Part shown: positions 25,050 to 37,472 of the stretch, one piece after another
Numbering within the stretch: position 1 is the first letter of the stretch
Layout of the letters: each line of letters opens with the position of its first letter
Assembly (NCBI GenBank): GCA_907165065.1
Contig: OU015524.1
Location: 28,442,295 to 28,506,294, forward strand
Origin: Caprimulgus europaeus
Taxonomy: Eukaryota > Chordata > Aves > Caprimulgiformes > Caprimulgidae
Reading direction: 5' to 3'
Length of the DNA: 64,000 nt
Translations under genes and position numbers: made by a program
The notes under the pieces: model-generated
Database searches by the model: none
Told to the model about the DNA's origin: nothing
Seen by the model: only the letters and a program-made list of their open reading frames with translations

Positions 25050-25907
25050 CAACCTGAAGCTCCCTTTCCTGGTGCAGTTGACACCCCTGAGAAACAGGAT
25101 ACCATCCAAAGGGACCTGGAAAAAGCTTGAGAAGTGGGCACATGTGAACCTTGTGAGGTTCAACAAGGCCATGTGCAAGGTCCTGCACCTGAGCTGGGGC
25201 AATGCACAATACCAATACAGGCTGGGGGAGGAAGGCATTGAGAGGAGCCGTTTGGAGAGCAGTTTGGGGGTACTGGTGGATGAAAAGCTGAACAAGAGTC
25301 AGCTATGTGCATTCACAGCCCAGAAGACCAACCATATCCTGGGCTGCATCAAAAGAAGCACAGCCAGCAGGTCAAGGGAGGTGATTGTGCCCCTCTTCTC
25401 CACTCCGGTGGAACCCCACTTGGAGTATTGTGTCCAACTCCAGAGTCCTCAGCACAAGACAGACATGGACCTGTTGGAGCAGGTCCAGAGGAATGGCACA
25501 AAAATGATCAGAGGGCTGGAAAAGGTGGGGTTGTTCAGCCTGAAGAAAAGGCTCTGGGGAGACTTTATTGCAGCCTTTCAGTATTTAAAGGGGACCTAGA
25601 AGAAAGATGAGGATAAACTTTTTTAGCAGGGCTTCTAGTAATAGGGCAAGAGGTAATGGCTTTAAATTAAAAGAGGGTAGATTTAGACTAAATATAAGGA
25701 AGAAATTTTTTTACAGTGAGGATGGTAAACCACTGGAACAGGTTGCCCAGAGAGGTGGTAGATACCCCATAACTGGAAGCACTCAAGGTTAAGCTGGATG
25801 GAGCTCTGAGCGACCTGATCTACTTGAAGATGTCCCTGTACATCACAGAGGGGTTGGACTAGATGACCTTTAAAGGTCCCTTCCAACTAAAACCATACTA
25901 TGATTCT
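25050..25907 (+). mobile_element. CR1 LINE, 5'-truncated, about 0.86 kb
   Basis: A plus-strand CR1 that starts just after the reverse-transcriptase catalytic motif. 'ctggtgcagttgacacccctg' corresponds to the segment following the DD pair in complete copies. It continues through the ORF2 C-terminus ('gaggttcaacaaggccatg', 'ctggtggatgaaaagctgaa', 'gattgtgcccctcttctcc', 'ggaacaggttgcccagagag') to an intact tail: 'cctgatctacttgaagatg', 'ggttggactagatgacc', 'ggtcccttccaact', 'actatgattct'. The left edge is uncertain by about 15 bases. The tail type matches the copies at 8.16 and 53.5 kb. Confidence 0.95.
25072..25599 (+). pseudogene. CR1 ORF2 C-terminal fragment, 175 codons
   Basis: This is among the longest open frames of the window and covers the region of CR1 ORF2 just after the reverse-transcriptase palm. 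Recognisable blocks include LVRFNKAMCKVLHLSWGN, LGVLVDEKLNKSQLCAF, HILGCIKRS, SREVIVPLFSTPVEPHLEYC and QVQRNGTKMIRGLEKVGLFS. The frame is closed by a TAG after FQYLKGT. The remaining C-terminal part continues in another frame from about 25607 (RASSNRARGNGFKLKEGRF) and is shifted again near 25720. Endonuclease and the catalytic DD are missing, so it is a dead fragment. The long open stretch points to a fairly recent insertion, not to host use. Confidence 0.85.
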
Positions 25908-26399
25908 TTTTCCTCCTGAGTGACTGCCTAAAATTCCTATGAACTCTACCTAAGTTCGATATGTGCAAGGTCAGAGGGAAGAAGTTAGTCATACTCTTTA
26001 TAAACTCTTTTTTTTTTTCTTCCCCCTTTGGAACTTTCAAGATGCTGTTTCAAAAGCCTCTTCTTGAAAAAGTTTAGAATTACTCTTTTAATTCTTTCCC
26101 TTTTTAGCTTCTTAAAAGGGAGACACAAAAAATAATAAATCATAAATGTAAAACCACAAAAAATCTTCTGTATTGTTTTTTCAATTCAATCATTAAAAGT
26201 TTTCTAAAAGAGTAAGCATTGTTTTACAAAAACAAATGTTCTGGTTTTAAAAAAGAAAGATAATTTCTGAAAAGAACAAAATTTCCACTGATGAAAATTA
26301 ACTGCAAGAAAAAGGAAGCAGGACCAGCCAATCGGCCTCACACCCACTGCCCAAATTCTAAGATATTTGTAGAAAAACTATCTTGGCCCTAAAAGGCAC

Positions 26400-26455
26400 A
26401 ATCCATTAAGTCAATAAGGTCCTGCTGACTTTACTGGAGCTTGGATTAGATCCTA
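26400..26455. repeat. Probable ancient amniote interspersed repeat relic
   Basis: 'attaagtcaataaggtcctg', 'ctgactttactggagcttgg' and 'attagatcc' resemble the widespread old amniote sequence of the form 'gaagtcaatgg-agtc...ttgacttcagtgg-gcttggatcagg'. The two halves are partly inverted copies of each other, as in that family. Identification is from memory and the copy is short. Confidence 0.35.
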
Positions 26456-28184
26456 CATGAGAAAAGGACAGTAATTAAGCACACAGCTGGTCAGATACAT
26501 CTCTCCAAACATAGCCAAGTACAGTGATTTGGTTTACCCATTTGAAAGCAACACACTTGATAGGCTGGAAAGGCAGCAGCTAACCATACAGCTATGCTTG
26601 GGCTGAACTTTCTTTCCCACCCCATAACCTCTTGAGGTCCTTCCATCTCACAGTTGTTACAGAGCTATCCCAGGGACATCCCTGCACCACCTATCCCATT
26701 CCCCAATACCTCCCATGCCAAACGCACCCCGCACTCTCCCCTACTCCCAGTAGGAGCTGTGCAAACCTTCCTCCTCCTCTTCCCACCCTATGGAGGACAA
26801 CTGTCTCACTGTGCTTCATACTGCAAAGACCCTGTGCAACAGGTGCTGGAAAAGCCCCTAGCACCTCTCAGAGAGGCCAGGGTCTGACCCAGAGAAAGCA
26901 GCAGAGGTGCTCAAGGCTGCGGAGGTACTGTACAGGTGCAAGGACCTCACCTGGAACCTGATTTTCCTCTCCTGGACAGTTCTTCTGGCTCTGCCCCAGA
27001 ACAGAAGTGCACCAGATACAACCGAATTTTTTGAACCAGCCAGATGAGGCCATCAGACCTAACCATCAAGCATACACACACTGGCATATCATCAGCAAAG
27101 GAGGCCCTCGGTTGCACTGAGCCAGCAGATGTGGCTCTGAGCTTCTGCTTCCTCCTCCTTCTCCTCATCTGTACACAGCAGCCTGCAACCAAGGACCTGC
27201 TGCTGAATTTCCTCAGCCTGGGTCACAGTGCTTCATGATATCATTCCCTCTTTTCTCTTCCTTCATGTATAAATAGCAGGCAGCATTAAAATGATAAGAT
27301 TGTCGGAGAAAAAAAAAAAATATTTTCCCTAGTGCCTCCCATTTCAGGCCTGTAATTGAGAAAAGCAAATACATATGACATTACTGTGATTAGTATTGAG
27401 TGAAACAAGCTCCCATCTTCTGTTTCATCTAAGTCTTTTCATGGAAGACTGAAGATAAGCTGTTTTCTGCCTGCAGAATAGGCTCAGTCAGGTTTTTTCT
27501 TCATGCAACTGGCCAGTGCACACCTTAACAGGGGGTCAAATTAATACACTAAAAGCAACAAAAAAAAATAATAAAAAAAAAATGCTGTCATTACTTATCT
27601 TTGCAACAGAGCTGTGTTGAGTGCTGCTGAGCCTCTTTACTAACAGTGCTGTAAGGCAGAGAGACAGAAATCCTGCCCCTTCCCCTGGCAGAGCCTGGGC
27701 TAGAGAAGCTCTCCTGTCACAGCCATTGAGTTGCCTCAAGCACTTTGATGATCTGGAGCTATAGCTACAGTAACTAAGCAAGTGTTTAAGGCCTGGACTT
27801 TGCTAACAAGCTCATTGCTGTAATTTATTACCAGCACAGTCCTATTATAGGCATCAATGGCAGAAGCTGTTGCTTGTTTGAGGCTTCCTTATTAAACGAC
27901 AAGGTTGCAAAAAACCGAAACAAACCGAACACCACACGCTTTCCCTTTTCTATAGGTGTTGACATATATTCATACACACCAAACACTCACAAACCAGTGG
28001 TTTAAAGTGTTACCCATTTTCTGATCCCCCTTCCTTCCCCCTGTTTATTACTACTCCCACAGCAGAGCTGGGAAACCAAGCACACATTCGTGCCTGCATC
28101 GCTTCCAAGTCTGGCAGCCCAGCTTAAACCCATCTTCTACAGACATTCGAGGCCCAATACGTAAACCAAGCATTAAACTTTGAT

Positions 28185-28320
28185 ATGTTTATGGGGACTT
28201 CTCTGACCATTTGGCTGCTTGTTTTATTGCCCTTTGCACATGCAAAGGCAAGTCCAGCCCCCACATCTCCTTTGGTGAAACCACCAGGAACATCTGTGAG
28301 CAGATCTCCTAATTCTACTT
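28185..28320 (+). other. Signal-peptide-like frame ending at a splice donor (candidate first exon)
   Basis: The frame begins MFMGTSLTIWLLVLLPFAHA, a textbook secretion signal: short polar start, 11-12 residue hydrophobic core and an A-H-A site for signal peptidase. A Pro/Ser/Thr-rich stretch follows, with one N-S-T glycosylation sequon. Exactly there the DNA reads ACTT|GTAAGA (donor at 28321), a strong splice donor. If unspliced, the frame continues 27 more codons to a stop. The first ATG has G at -3; the second, two codons on, has G at +4. I recognise no family, I see no downstream exon in frame, and a minus-strand frame of 84 codons overlaps. It may be chance. Confidence 0.15.
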
Positions 28321-31300
28321 GTAAGACAAAGGGAATTATTTCCACAAACCTCTTAAAATTCAAGGAATGGTTTTCCACTTCTCTGGCCTGTGGGATCTGA
28401 GGTGGCTCAAAGTTACCTACATGAATTTATTTATTTACTGGCAAAAATAGCTTTCTGAACTGGAAGTCTTTGCCAACTTTTTTTTTAAATTTTTGAAAGT
28501 CTTGTTTTCCTAACAGAACAAAAAAAAATTACCCATTGAATTTAGTTGCATTAGTCACTGAGCATAAAATTCTTGTCTGTCAGGATTTTTTCTTTTTTAA
28601 AAAACTTTTCTTTTTCTCTGTGGCTAAGAGAAAAGGAAAAAATTGGAAAAATATATGTCAAAGAAAATATAAAAGGTATTCCATAAAAATAAGAGATAAT
28701 TAGCAAGTTCTAATTTGTGCATAGAAGTAGATTTCTTCCTGTCATTGCAGATGTGCAGCTCAGTCTATGCTCTATGGCATTCAGAGAATGGGAAAACGCT
28801 GAGCATGCCATCGACTTTGCTGTTTAATTAGGCTGTGGTTGTCACCACAGCTGAGCTTGGTCTAACAGCTACTGTTGACTAAAGGGGCAGTCCTTCCTTC
28901 TCACCACTCCTACCATTTCTTTGCATGGGCTCCCCTGCTTACCAATCTCCCAGAGCCACCTCAGCTCAGTAAACCTGGAGGAAAAAACCAACAACAAAAA
29001 AACCAAACTCAGCTCCCCAAAAAACTAATATTTTTTTCTGCTCAAAGGGACTGAACCAACAGAGCAGAGAGGTGCTACTCCCTGTGTAAGAAATGGACAG
29101 AACCACAACTGTGGGGTGAAAGGAAAGAGCAGGGACATCCTTTTCAGTGGTGAGAAGCTGCTGGATTGACACAGCTGTATCACAGCATGATCTGCTGACA
29201 AAGGCTGCCTGAGCCACTGCTCTTTGCCCAGAAGCGGTTGAGATGCACCCGCTCATCCTATTCCACCTCCAGCTTTACCCACCTGCAATCTCCAGTGGAA
29301 AAGCAGCAAGAAACAGCTGGGATAGCAGCTTCTTCCACTCCCTTATGACATTTCTCAGTGCATTCTTTGCCCCAGACATACCAAGGCTTCCTAAATCCAG
29401 CACATCAACAGAGATCTCAGATTGCAGAGGCACACTGTGATTTATCAGTTCTGTGCAACTTAATTAGAGGTAGTTGGAGAAAGTCTTCAAAGGAAAGAAT
29501 AATAATAAAAAAAAAATACCACAGCTAGCTCTTTGCAATATTTTTACCACTGTTTGCCAGAGGAAGAGGTTATGGTTGTGTGGTGTACCCATCACAGGGG
29601 GCCAAGCAGCAGTGCAGGAGCAGCAAGCAACACCCACAACTCAAGGCGAGCCTGCCAAGGGAAGCCTTCACGTGGAAGGAGTGGGACAAACTTCTGCAAA
29701 AAGCCCCAAGTCAGAAATGCTACTGCCAGCACCTTCTCGGGGTAGGGCTTCTCCTGCTTTCTGTGGGGGAAAAAAATTCAGCCCCAGCACTGGGTGAAAT
29801 AAAAAAGCTGTCAGCAACATACCCACCAGTGAAGGAAAAGGATGCCTAAAAATTTTTTAAAACTATAAAAAAATCAGTTACTTGGCCTCAAAGTGGACAT
29901 CAAGACCATTGCTAAGCGCTGTGCCTCTGTGACTATTGCACAAACAGCATCCTGCAACCCATTTTGCAGCTGCCACACACAGGCAGCTCTGGCTGATGTT
30001 GGCATTCTCCATAACAAGCAAGGGCAGAAGGCAGGCAGGCATTTTCAGTGCTCCATTTCACCCTGAGCATCAAGGAAGCATGCCCTGAAGACACCTGCCT
30101 ACTCCCTTCCCTTCAAAAGTTGCCTTGGACTTCATCTTCTCTGCTAATACGTAGCAAATAACACCTTCCCCAATCCATAAAATGAGTGGTTGAAGCTCCA
30201 CACAGAAATGGAAAAGGCAAGTTCAGAGATTTTTGTCCTGTCTGCTACTCCGAGGGACGTGCCCCAGTGCCCAAGCTGGAGCCTGTTTGAAGGGGAAGAA
30301 GAGTGTTCTTTGCTTTCCCTTCCTAATTAAGCCATTATACCCTTCATAAGACAGTGTTCATTGGCCAGGGAAAGAGAGCAAGACTCAGCCATGCTGTATG
30401 CCCTCATGGCTACGGTACACAGAGGAGAAGAGGGAAGAAGGGCTTCTACCCCCTTTCCAAGCAATCCTGCACAGGTATCCTCTGGATCAGAGGCAGGAAC
30501 CACAATCTTTCCCTTTAGAAATCAGATTAGATGAGAAACTGGGGCAAGTGCTGTGGACATCGAGCAGTCTCATAGAGGGGGCATTGACTTTCTTCCCTCC
30601 AGATGTGTTTTAAAAGCAGCAGCTGCCAAGGCCCTGCGTGCAGAGTTGAAGCACGTTGCAGGCTGGGCCACCCACTGCAGGGACTGGTGGTCCACACACC
30701 TGCCAAGCACCCAGCTGTTTCACTGCACCGAGACCAAGGAATATCTGGGCAGAAACGCACGTGCAGAAGAGAGCTCCTGGTGCCTGAGGAGCCGAGGCAT
30801 TTAGGCATCAGGTGAGCAGAAGCTCTCCTAATTACGATTTTAGCTCCCATACAGAGTTTCTTGTAGCTCTGGTCCAGTCACCCTAGAGCTGCCTTACCAG
30901 AGACTTTTCCCCAGGTATCTCTTGCACATTCAGGAAAGAGATCGTGTTATCGCTCAACAAAACATAACATATTCTAATATCCTAGCAGCTGGCCCTGGAA
31001 CATAATCCATGGAACTCTGGTTGCTTATGTCCTAATTTACAGTCAGCTTCCCAGAACCAAGTGCATGCTTGGGTAAAGTTGAGTACAACAATTAATCTTC
31101 AGTTTCAAATAATCAGAAACATTTAGTTAGAAGCAAACTTAATGAAAGACAAAAGAGTCTCCAGGACAGCCAGCAAAATCAGTATGAATTTCTGAAATAC
31201 CATGTATTTTATATTCTCCATGATGATTTAATTAAATATGTAAAACCAGAAAGAGCATACTCATTATCAGGGAAAAAAACCAACTCGACTCTCATTTAAC

Positions 31301-32489
31301 TGTAGCCAATACTTCAGAGCTCAGAAGCACTTTCTAGATTGTTGTTATCTGGTTAAAAAATATTTTCCTAACTATAGCTTGTTTCCCATTTCACTAAAGT
31401 CCTTTGCCTTTTAAATAACCTTTTTGGATTTCAGAGGGGAAAATTAGGGATGACTGACCAAGATTAAAGGTCTGAAGCTTTTTGCTCATTGAAATCTACC
31501 TCCCATTTTCCCTAGGAATAAATGAACTCAGAGTTAAATTTCCTAAAACTGGTCCTTCCTGACAGAAAAAAGAAGCCATTTGCCAGGCTGTCTTTGGAAC
31601 ATCAGCAACACCACCATGATCAAACATTTGGGAAGGAAATTGGCCCATCCATAAAGGATCTGGCCAGGACACAGAGAGCTCAGCTTTGCAAACGGCCTCT
31701 CTCCTCTTTACGATAGCAGCAAGGTGCGAAGCAGATACAGAGGAGTTCACAACTCCATGATGTGAGAACATGTGATGGTTTTCACACCTATCAGATCTGA
31801 TGCTAATGCTACGTGCATATATTACCAGATTTTAGACTGCATAGTAGTAGCATGGAAGTCATAATACAGTAAGACAGAGGGGAAATTGTCCTTAAGTTTT
31901 CCTGAAGCTGTTTGGACTATAAGCCCTGTCACACTGTTGCAGAAAAATACCATACTGAGTAACGTCACCGTACTGTGGTGAGAACTGCATTCTCTAGCAC
32001 AGTGTATAAGCCAAATGCCTTCTATCAGAGTAGCAGTTGGGAAACTTTTCTACTGGTTTAACAGTAGTATTCAGCCTGGGGCTCCCATGATACAAAAAAA
32101 AAAAGTGACTTTTTGAAATACAGTTGTTGAAATTTTCCCTTAAAAGACACAAAGGGAGAGATTTTCATCTGCCAAAAGTGCAGAGCTCCTGTACAAAGCT
32201 AGACCCGTTCATTCCAAACAAGAATCCATCCCCGTGTCTAGTGATCTGTCTAGATTAGCAAGGTACACCATTTTTCAAAAAGAATTAAATGAAATTACCA
32301 TAGAAGTGATAAAATTTTCTCACAGTGCAATCAACAATTTTCCTAACAATTAAAACATTGCAAGCTTTCTCCTTTGTTCCTTTTCAAATCAAAAATATCA
32401 CTTGACTTTTTTGCCATGACAAACATCTTATTTCAGATGTGTTTTACTGCACCACCATTCTGCCTCTTTACTGCCTTTTCCTTTGAAAG

Positions 32490-32565
32490 GATGAGCCCTA
32501 TGCTTATTGAAGCCCATGGTCAGATTGCCATTAACTGCAATAGAATTTAGGCCAGACCTTTCTCA
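32490..32565. repeat. Possible ancient amniote repeat relic (weak)
   Basis: 'aagcccatggtcagattgcc', 'attaactgcaatagaa' and 'tttaggccagacc' resemble the same old family as at 26400 ('caatgg-cagactcccattgacttcaatggga...ggatcaggccc'). It is short and diverged. Confidence 0.25.
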
Positions 32566-33388
32566 GCCTAGATTACCCACTAGCCTCCTGGCAGTCCTCA
32601 GGCCTTGCACCAAATTTACATAAACTGGAAGAAATTGTAGATGGCTTAGATAAGTATGAAGGTAGGTTACATAAAGACTATCTATAATGGTAATACTCAA
32701 GTCTAACATGCATAAAAGCTTTAAAAAAAGGCTACAGCGCTGATGTTATGTCCAACACACTGAGTTATATTGCTTAATTTTACCATAGTCTGTCCCTCTT
32801 TTCCTGTTGGCCTTTCCCACAGCCCCTTCAGTGAAGTGGTCGCTGGCTATGGCCATTGAGCTTTTGGGTGCAATAACCACCTCCTATTCAGGGGTGGTGT
32901 GGAAAAAAAGTATGGAAGCTACTTTATGAGATAGATAACCAAAACTAGAGAAGTCACCACCCAAAATACAGGCCATGTGCAGGGCTAGGATGGGATCAGA
33001 GCTGTGCTGTAGTTTCTCAGGGGGTTTCTGGAGGGTGAGTGGTATTGCTTGGCGCTGCATGCAAAAGATAAGCAGCAAAAAATACAACACAAGCACAGAA
33101 AAAATGCAGCAAGGACACATCAGATACAGCCATAGAGGCACTTGACCAGGAATACTGAGATGGAAGCGATGTTTCCACTAGAAAGTGAGAAGGAATTGTG
33201 AGAAAAGTCACTTTCCCTGAACACAGTGGGGCTCACACAGCAAGAGAAATGGGACTTTCTGTACAACCTCAATGAAAATAATCAGACCTCAAAGATGCTT
33301 GAGTAAGTCATCAACAGACACAATCCATAGAAGTCCCAATACTGGTTAAACAGAAAGCATGACAAGTTTTTTCTCCTCTCTCTCATAA

Positions 33389-33390
<2 letters not shown>

Positions 33391-33421
<31 letters not shown>
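33391..33421. repeat. T31 homopolymer (poly-A on minus strand)
   Basis: Thirty-one uninterrupted T, the longest homopolymer in the window. On the minus strand it would be a poly-A tail following '...CTTTGTTGCTCC' complement sequence. CR1 elements do not end in poly-A, so if it is a tail it belongs to some other retrocopy. I see no polyadenylation signal directly before it and no clear target-site duplication, so a simple expanded homopolymer is equally possible. Confidence 0.8.
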
Positions 33422-33426
<5 letters not shown>

Positions 33427-36400
33427 CAGCTTTGTTGCTCCAGTAACTATGAACCTTGGTTGAGAAAGAGCAGAGTCCAGGCTGGTAAGGACAATTGGGT
33501 TAAATTTTGGTTGGCAGCCTCATAGCTATCTTTATTCTCCAGACTCTTGAAAAGCACTTCCAGAAGTCTACATGGTCACAGTTGTCCATCAACACAGCTA
33601 CAGACCAGCCTGGCACATCCACATCAGTGCTTAATTCCTCTGTAGATCAAGTTAGAAGTAGTATTCTTCATAGAAAGATACTTTTAATGACATTCCCCCA
33701 GATAAGCCAGTGCCTACAGGGAAACATGAGCTAAGGCACCACAAACAGGACCATCACATAGAAAGATATTTCACTCAAAGTCTTTGCCTAGGCACTGGGA
33801 TGATGATTACAAGCCTGAAAGACTTGCCAGAATTAGGGCAAAGTGGCTCCTGCCAGGAATTGAGGTTGCTGTGAGCAGTACTTCCTTTCAGCAACCTCCA
33901 GAATAACAATTTGCAAGTTCAGGGCAGCTTCATCATCATGAGGACCCACAGAAAATGAGAAGCCACGGGCAGAAACCAGGCTTACGCAGAGCCATATACG
34001 GTCTCTGGTATGTTCTTTGCCTGCCTGTACCCATATGAGCTGCCTTTCAACTCCTTCACTTCTCATGTCTTGTTGCTCCAGTTCCCATTTTATAAAATTA
34101 AAATCTTAGCTTTACTATCTGGGCTCCTCACCACAGATCATAACCACAGCCTGCCTTCGTTCCAAGGCACGTTCTCCCCTTTCTGTCAGAGGGGACACTA
34201 CCTGAAGCAGCAAGACAGGTTACTTCTGAGAATGAAAAGCACAGTCCTGCTGTATTGTAATACCAGTTACGAACCCCAGTAACTCCAGACAGCCTATGTT
34301 AGTGTTAAAGTTGGTAACAAAGCAAAGCTTAGATCAGCAGACTCTCTAAGCACACTTTTTAGGGGTGTGTTTCAGCATTCAGCTAAAACAGGGACAGAGG
34401 TGCCATAGTATCATCTAAGGAAGCTGCTTTTTTCTCTTTTTGGCCATTTGGAAAAAGCATAATCATAGCTAAATCTCATATGTTGCACAATAATTGAAAT
34501 TCTCATAGAGAATTCCAGAGTAAATTGTTAGCAGACTGTACTGCCATAAGCCTGTCAGCATTTTTTTTAAAATTTGTGTTCCATCATCATCTTGTTTTGT
34601 AATTTTTCTGTCATAGACTCTGATCATCTTGTGACCCTCTGATTTGAGAAAAGCAAGGAAAAAAGCTATTTCTAAAGTAAACAGGATTTTCCCACTTCAC
34701 TATTCCAGGAAATAGAAATTCTTCCCAAACCCATAATTAAGGAAAAGTCAGAAAGAGTTCAGATTTTATGAGTGAAGTAAATAAGCTGTTACAGTACTAA
34801 AAACATTGTGGAATTCAGCTGATGAAGTTCTAGATCTTTTTCTAGAATAGAAACCACTGACTGATAGCATTTCCTTCTCATGAAAACATATTTTACTCAA
34901 AGTATTTTGAGCAGCTTTTAAGTAGATTTACAATTAAAAGTATGGAATATAATTCTTTAGTGCTTGACTTTGCTCTTCTCCCTATCTCTGACTATCTTAT
35001 CTCAAGGTAGATGTCTTTCTCTTGATGACTTTGGTTCTTGTCCATTTGAAGCGGAGGCATACTTCCCCGTTTTGGGCTGTACTGACCCTTCCCGTTACCA
35101 TGCCTCATTTGCTTATTTTCCTGTTTGTGGATCAATGCCCAAGTGAGGTCTTCTAAGGAAAATTTGGAGTCAGATTAGGAGCCAGCAGAGGGAGCATCAC
35201 AATAGCTCCCATGTGGGATCATTTCTTGCAGAAGAATCCAGAGACTTCAGCTAGTCTCAGGGCTCTATTGTGTTAAGAAATATACATGCCTACAGTAAGC
35301 ACGCTTACATTGTTTTACCACATTTTCCATGCTAGCAATGGATTTTTTTGCAAAGGTCATTGGATCCAAGCCAGTCACCACTGGGAATAGAAACCATGTA
35401 TTCTTCATGTTGAATCATAAAGAAGAAAGAAAACACAAAAGTGAGAAACATTTGCAGCTTTCTTCTTTTTCTTATTTCCAATTAACACAACTATTTCTCT
35501 TTATAACATTAATATTCCTGATTCTTCTATAATCCTTGACATCTAGCATATATCCAAAATATATTAGAAAGGAAGTACTACTGCCCTAGAAGAAATCAAA
35601 GCCCAGAAAACCAAAAAGATGCACACATAGCCATTTATATATACCAGGAGGAAGAAGAGTTATTTCAAAGAAAAAATGATTGATATAGCCCCAAACACCT
35701 GAAAACAGCTTTTGCCCTCTGATACAACTCATGATACCCTAGGCAGAAATCCAGACTTCCACTAATGGGAATTTGACTTCAGGAGGGTCATCCTTTCACA
35801 ACAGAGGGGACTACTATTTCTGTACGTCTCTCAGCTACCTCTGTAACAAGGTTTTTTTCAGTGGTTCCATCTACTTTTTAAGCTTTGCCTGCCCACACAG
35901 GTTTACAGGTACTAATTCATGTTTGACTTCCCTCCCATTGGGGGAAGTCAATGACTCCAACTCCAAGACCAAGTCTGCCACTGGCAGGAATTTGTCCCCA
36001 AAATCCATCTCCATGAAGGAGCTTGGCCTTCAATGAGATGCAGAATGGCGATTCCACTGCCCATTCAACAAGTTGAAAGCCCAGCTCTTATACATCCAAA
36101 GTCCATTTTAATTGGGAGCCCAAGGCTATTTTACTCATTGGTAATAAAGGAGCAATTAAGTTTGCTGCCAAAAATGAATTAATGAAATACTACAAACAAG
36201 CTAATTAACTCCTTCATGGGTATTCAGATAGAAACCACACAAAAAAAACCCCACAGGGTGCACTAATTATTTCAGGGGTCTGGCTAAAGTGAAAAAAAAA
36301 AAAGAAAAAAAAAAGAAAACCACAACATTAGGAGCAAAGGCTAGAAGTCTGTCATTAAGCCATCTTCTCTCATGTACAGTAAGCACAGGAAGCCGTGTAT

Positions 36401-36690
36401 GACACTGCACATACAAGTGCCTGCCATCCCCAGGTACAATGGATCAAGAACAGTATTAAATTTGGTAATGCTAAGATTTGACCTATTTGCTCTGTTTCCC
36501 TTGGCAGATGGCGTGGGTGGCGCTCACTTCACCATAAGCAGAAGAGTTTGGCAAAAGAGTTGGGAAAGTACGGGTTTCAGCATGGACAGCCAGTGAAAGC
36601 CAGCGTGAGGTATGTGATGCTATGCAGTACCTGGCCAAGGCTGACTTACATGGCACAGTTTGAGGAAGAACAAGAGGGTCTCTGTATATA

Positions 36691-36721
36691 TGTTAAGGAT
36701 GTTAAGCTGTCATCCTTAACA
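36691..36721. repeat. Perfect 11-bp inverted repeat
   Basis: TGTTAAGGATG (36691-36701) and CATCCTTAACA (36711-36721) are exact reverse complements with a 9-base spacer. A short hairpin with no other context. Confidence 0.8.
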
Positions 36722-37414
36722 ATTTACATTAACCATACAATATTTCATTGCCACTAGCTCAGGCATCTGTAAAACCATTTGGCCCAATTTGCTCGTCCCC
36801 ATGCTTTGGTCATTTATGGCCATGCAAAAGATAGAGAAGAGTTTTACTGAGGCTTTTTTTCTCTAGTACAAACATTATGCTTTAAATTTAGAGAAGCAGA
36901 AAAGCAAGCCCTTTCCATGAAGTACATGTGGTGGCAAAATACACCTGCTTTTCAAGTGTCAAAACCCATGCTATTTTTAAGGAAAAAGCCAAAGCTTCCC
37001 AGTGCTGACAGTACAGTCACAGCCTGTAGAATTCAATAATCAATCCAGAAAACCTATTTCAACATCAAGTTTCAAAGAGGTTATTGTAAACAAAGAACAA
37101 GCCCACAGAACAATATGATTCTTGATCCCTATTTAAGTAGTAGAAACACAGAAAAGCCTCAGAAGTGGAGACATCTGTATTTATGTAGAGCATTTTCCCT
37201 GCCTCTTTGTACTCCATTAAATTGCCAATGGTGAAATGGAATTTCTTTTTTGTGTAGATTAGCCCTTGCATCTTAAACTACCCCAGCTTCAACAATGCCA
37301 CCACTAAAATATGAGAAGGACACTTTCTGAAAGCTGCAGAGGCGTTACAATATTTGTTTATAATTAATACCATGGTAATTAAGCTTGACCTCATGGCAGT
37401 TCACAGCAGTCACT

Positions 37415-37472
37415 ACCAGCTTTATTGGAGTTTGTCTGAAGTTACAGAGGAATGAGATCAGAATCAGGCCCC
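37415..37472. repeat. Probable ancient amniote interspersed repeat relic
   Basis: 'ccagctttattggagtttg', 'tctgaagttacagaggaat' and 'gagatcagaatcaggcccc' follow the common old amniote sequence 'cttcagtggagtt-ctctga-tttacac...gtgtaa-tgagatcagaatcaggccc'. The last block matches closely. Family name not certain. Confidence 0.4.

Noticed and set aside
36505-36600. Acceptor-like 'ttccctt-ggcag|ATGGCGTGGG' suggesting an exon
   Set aside because: Each frame closes within 10-30 codons without a donor in phase, and there is no similarity I recognise.
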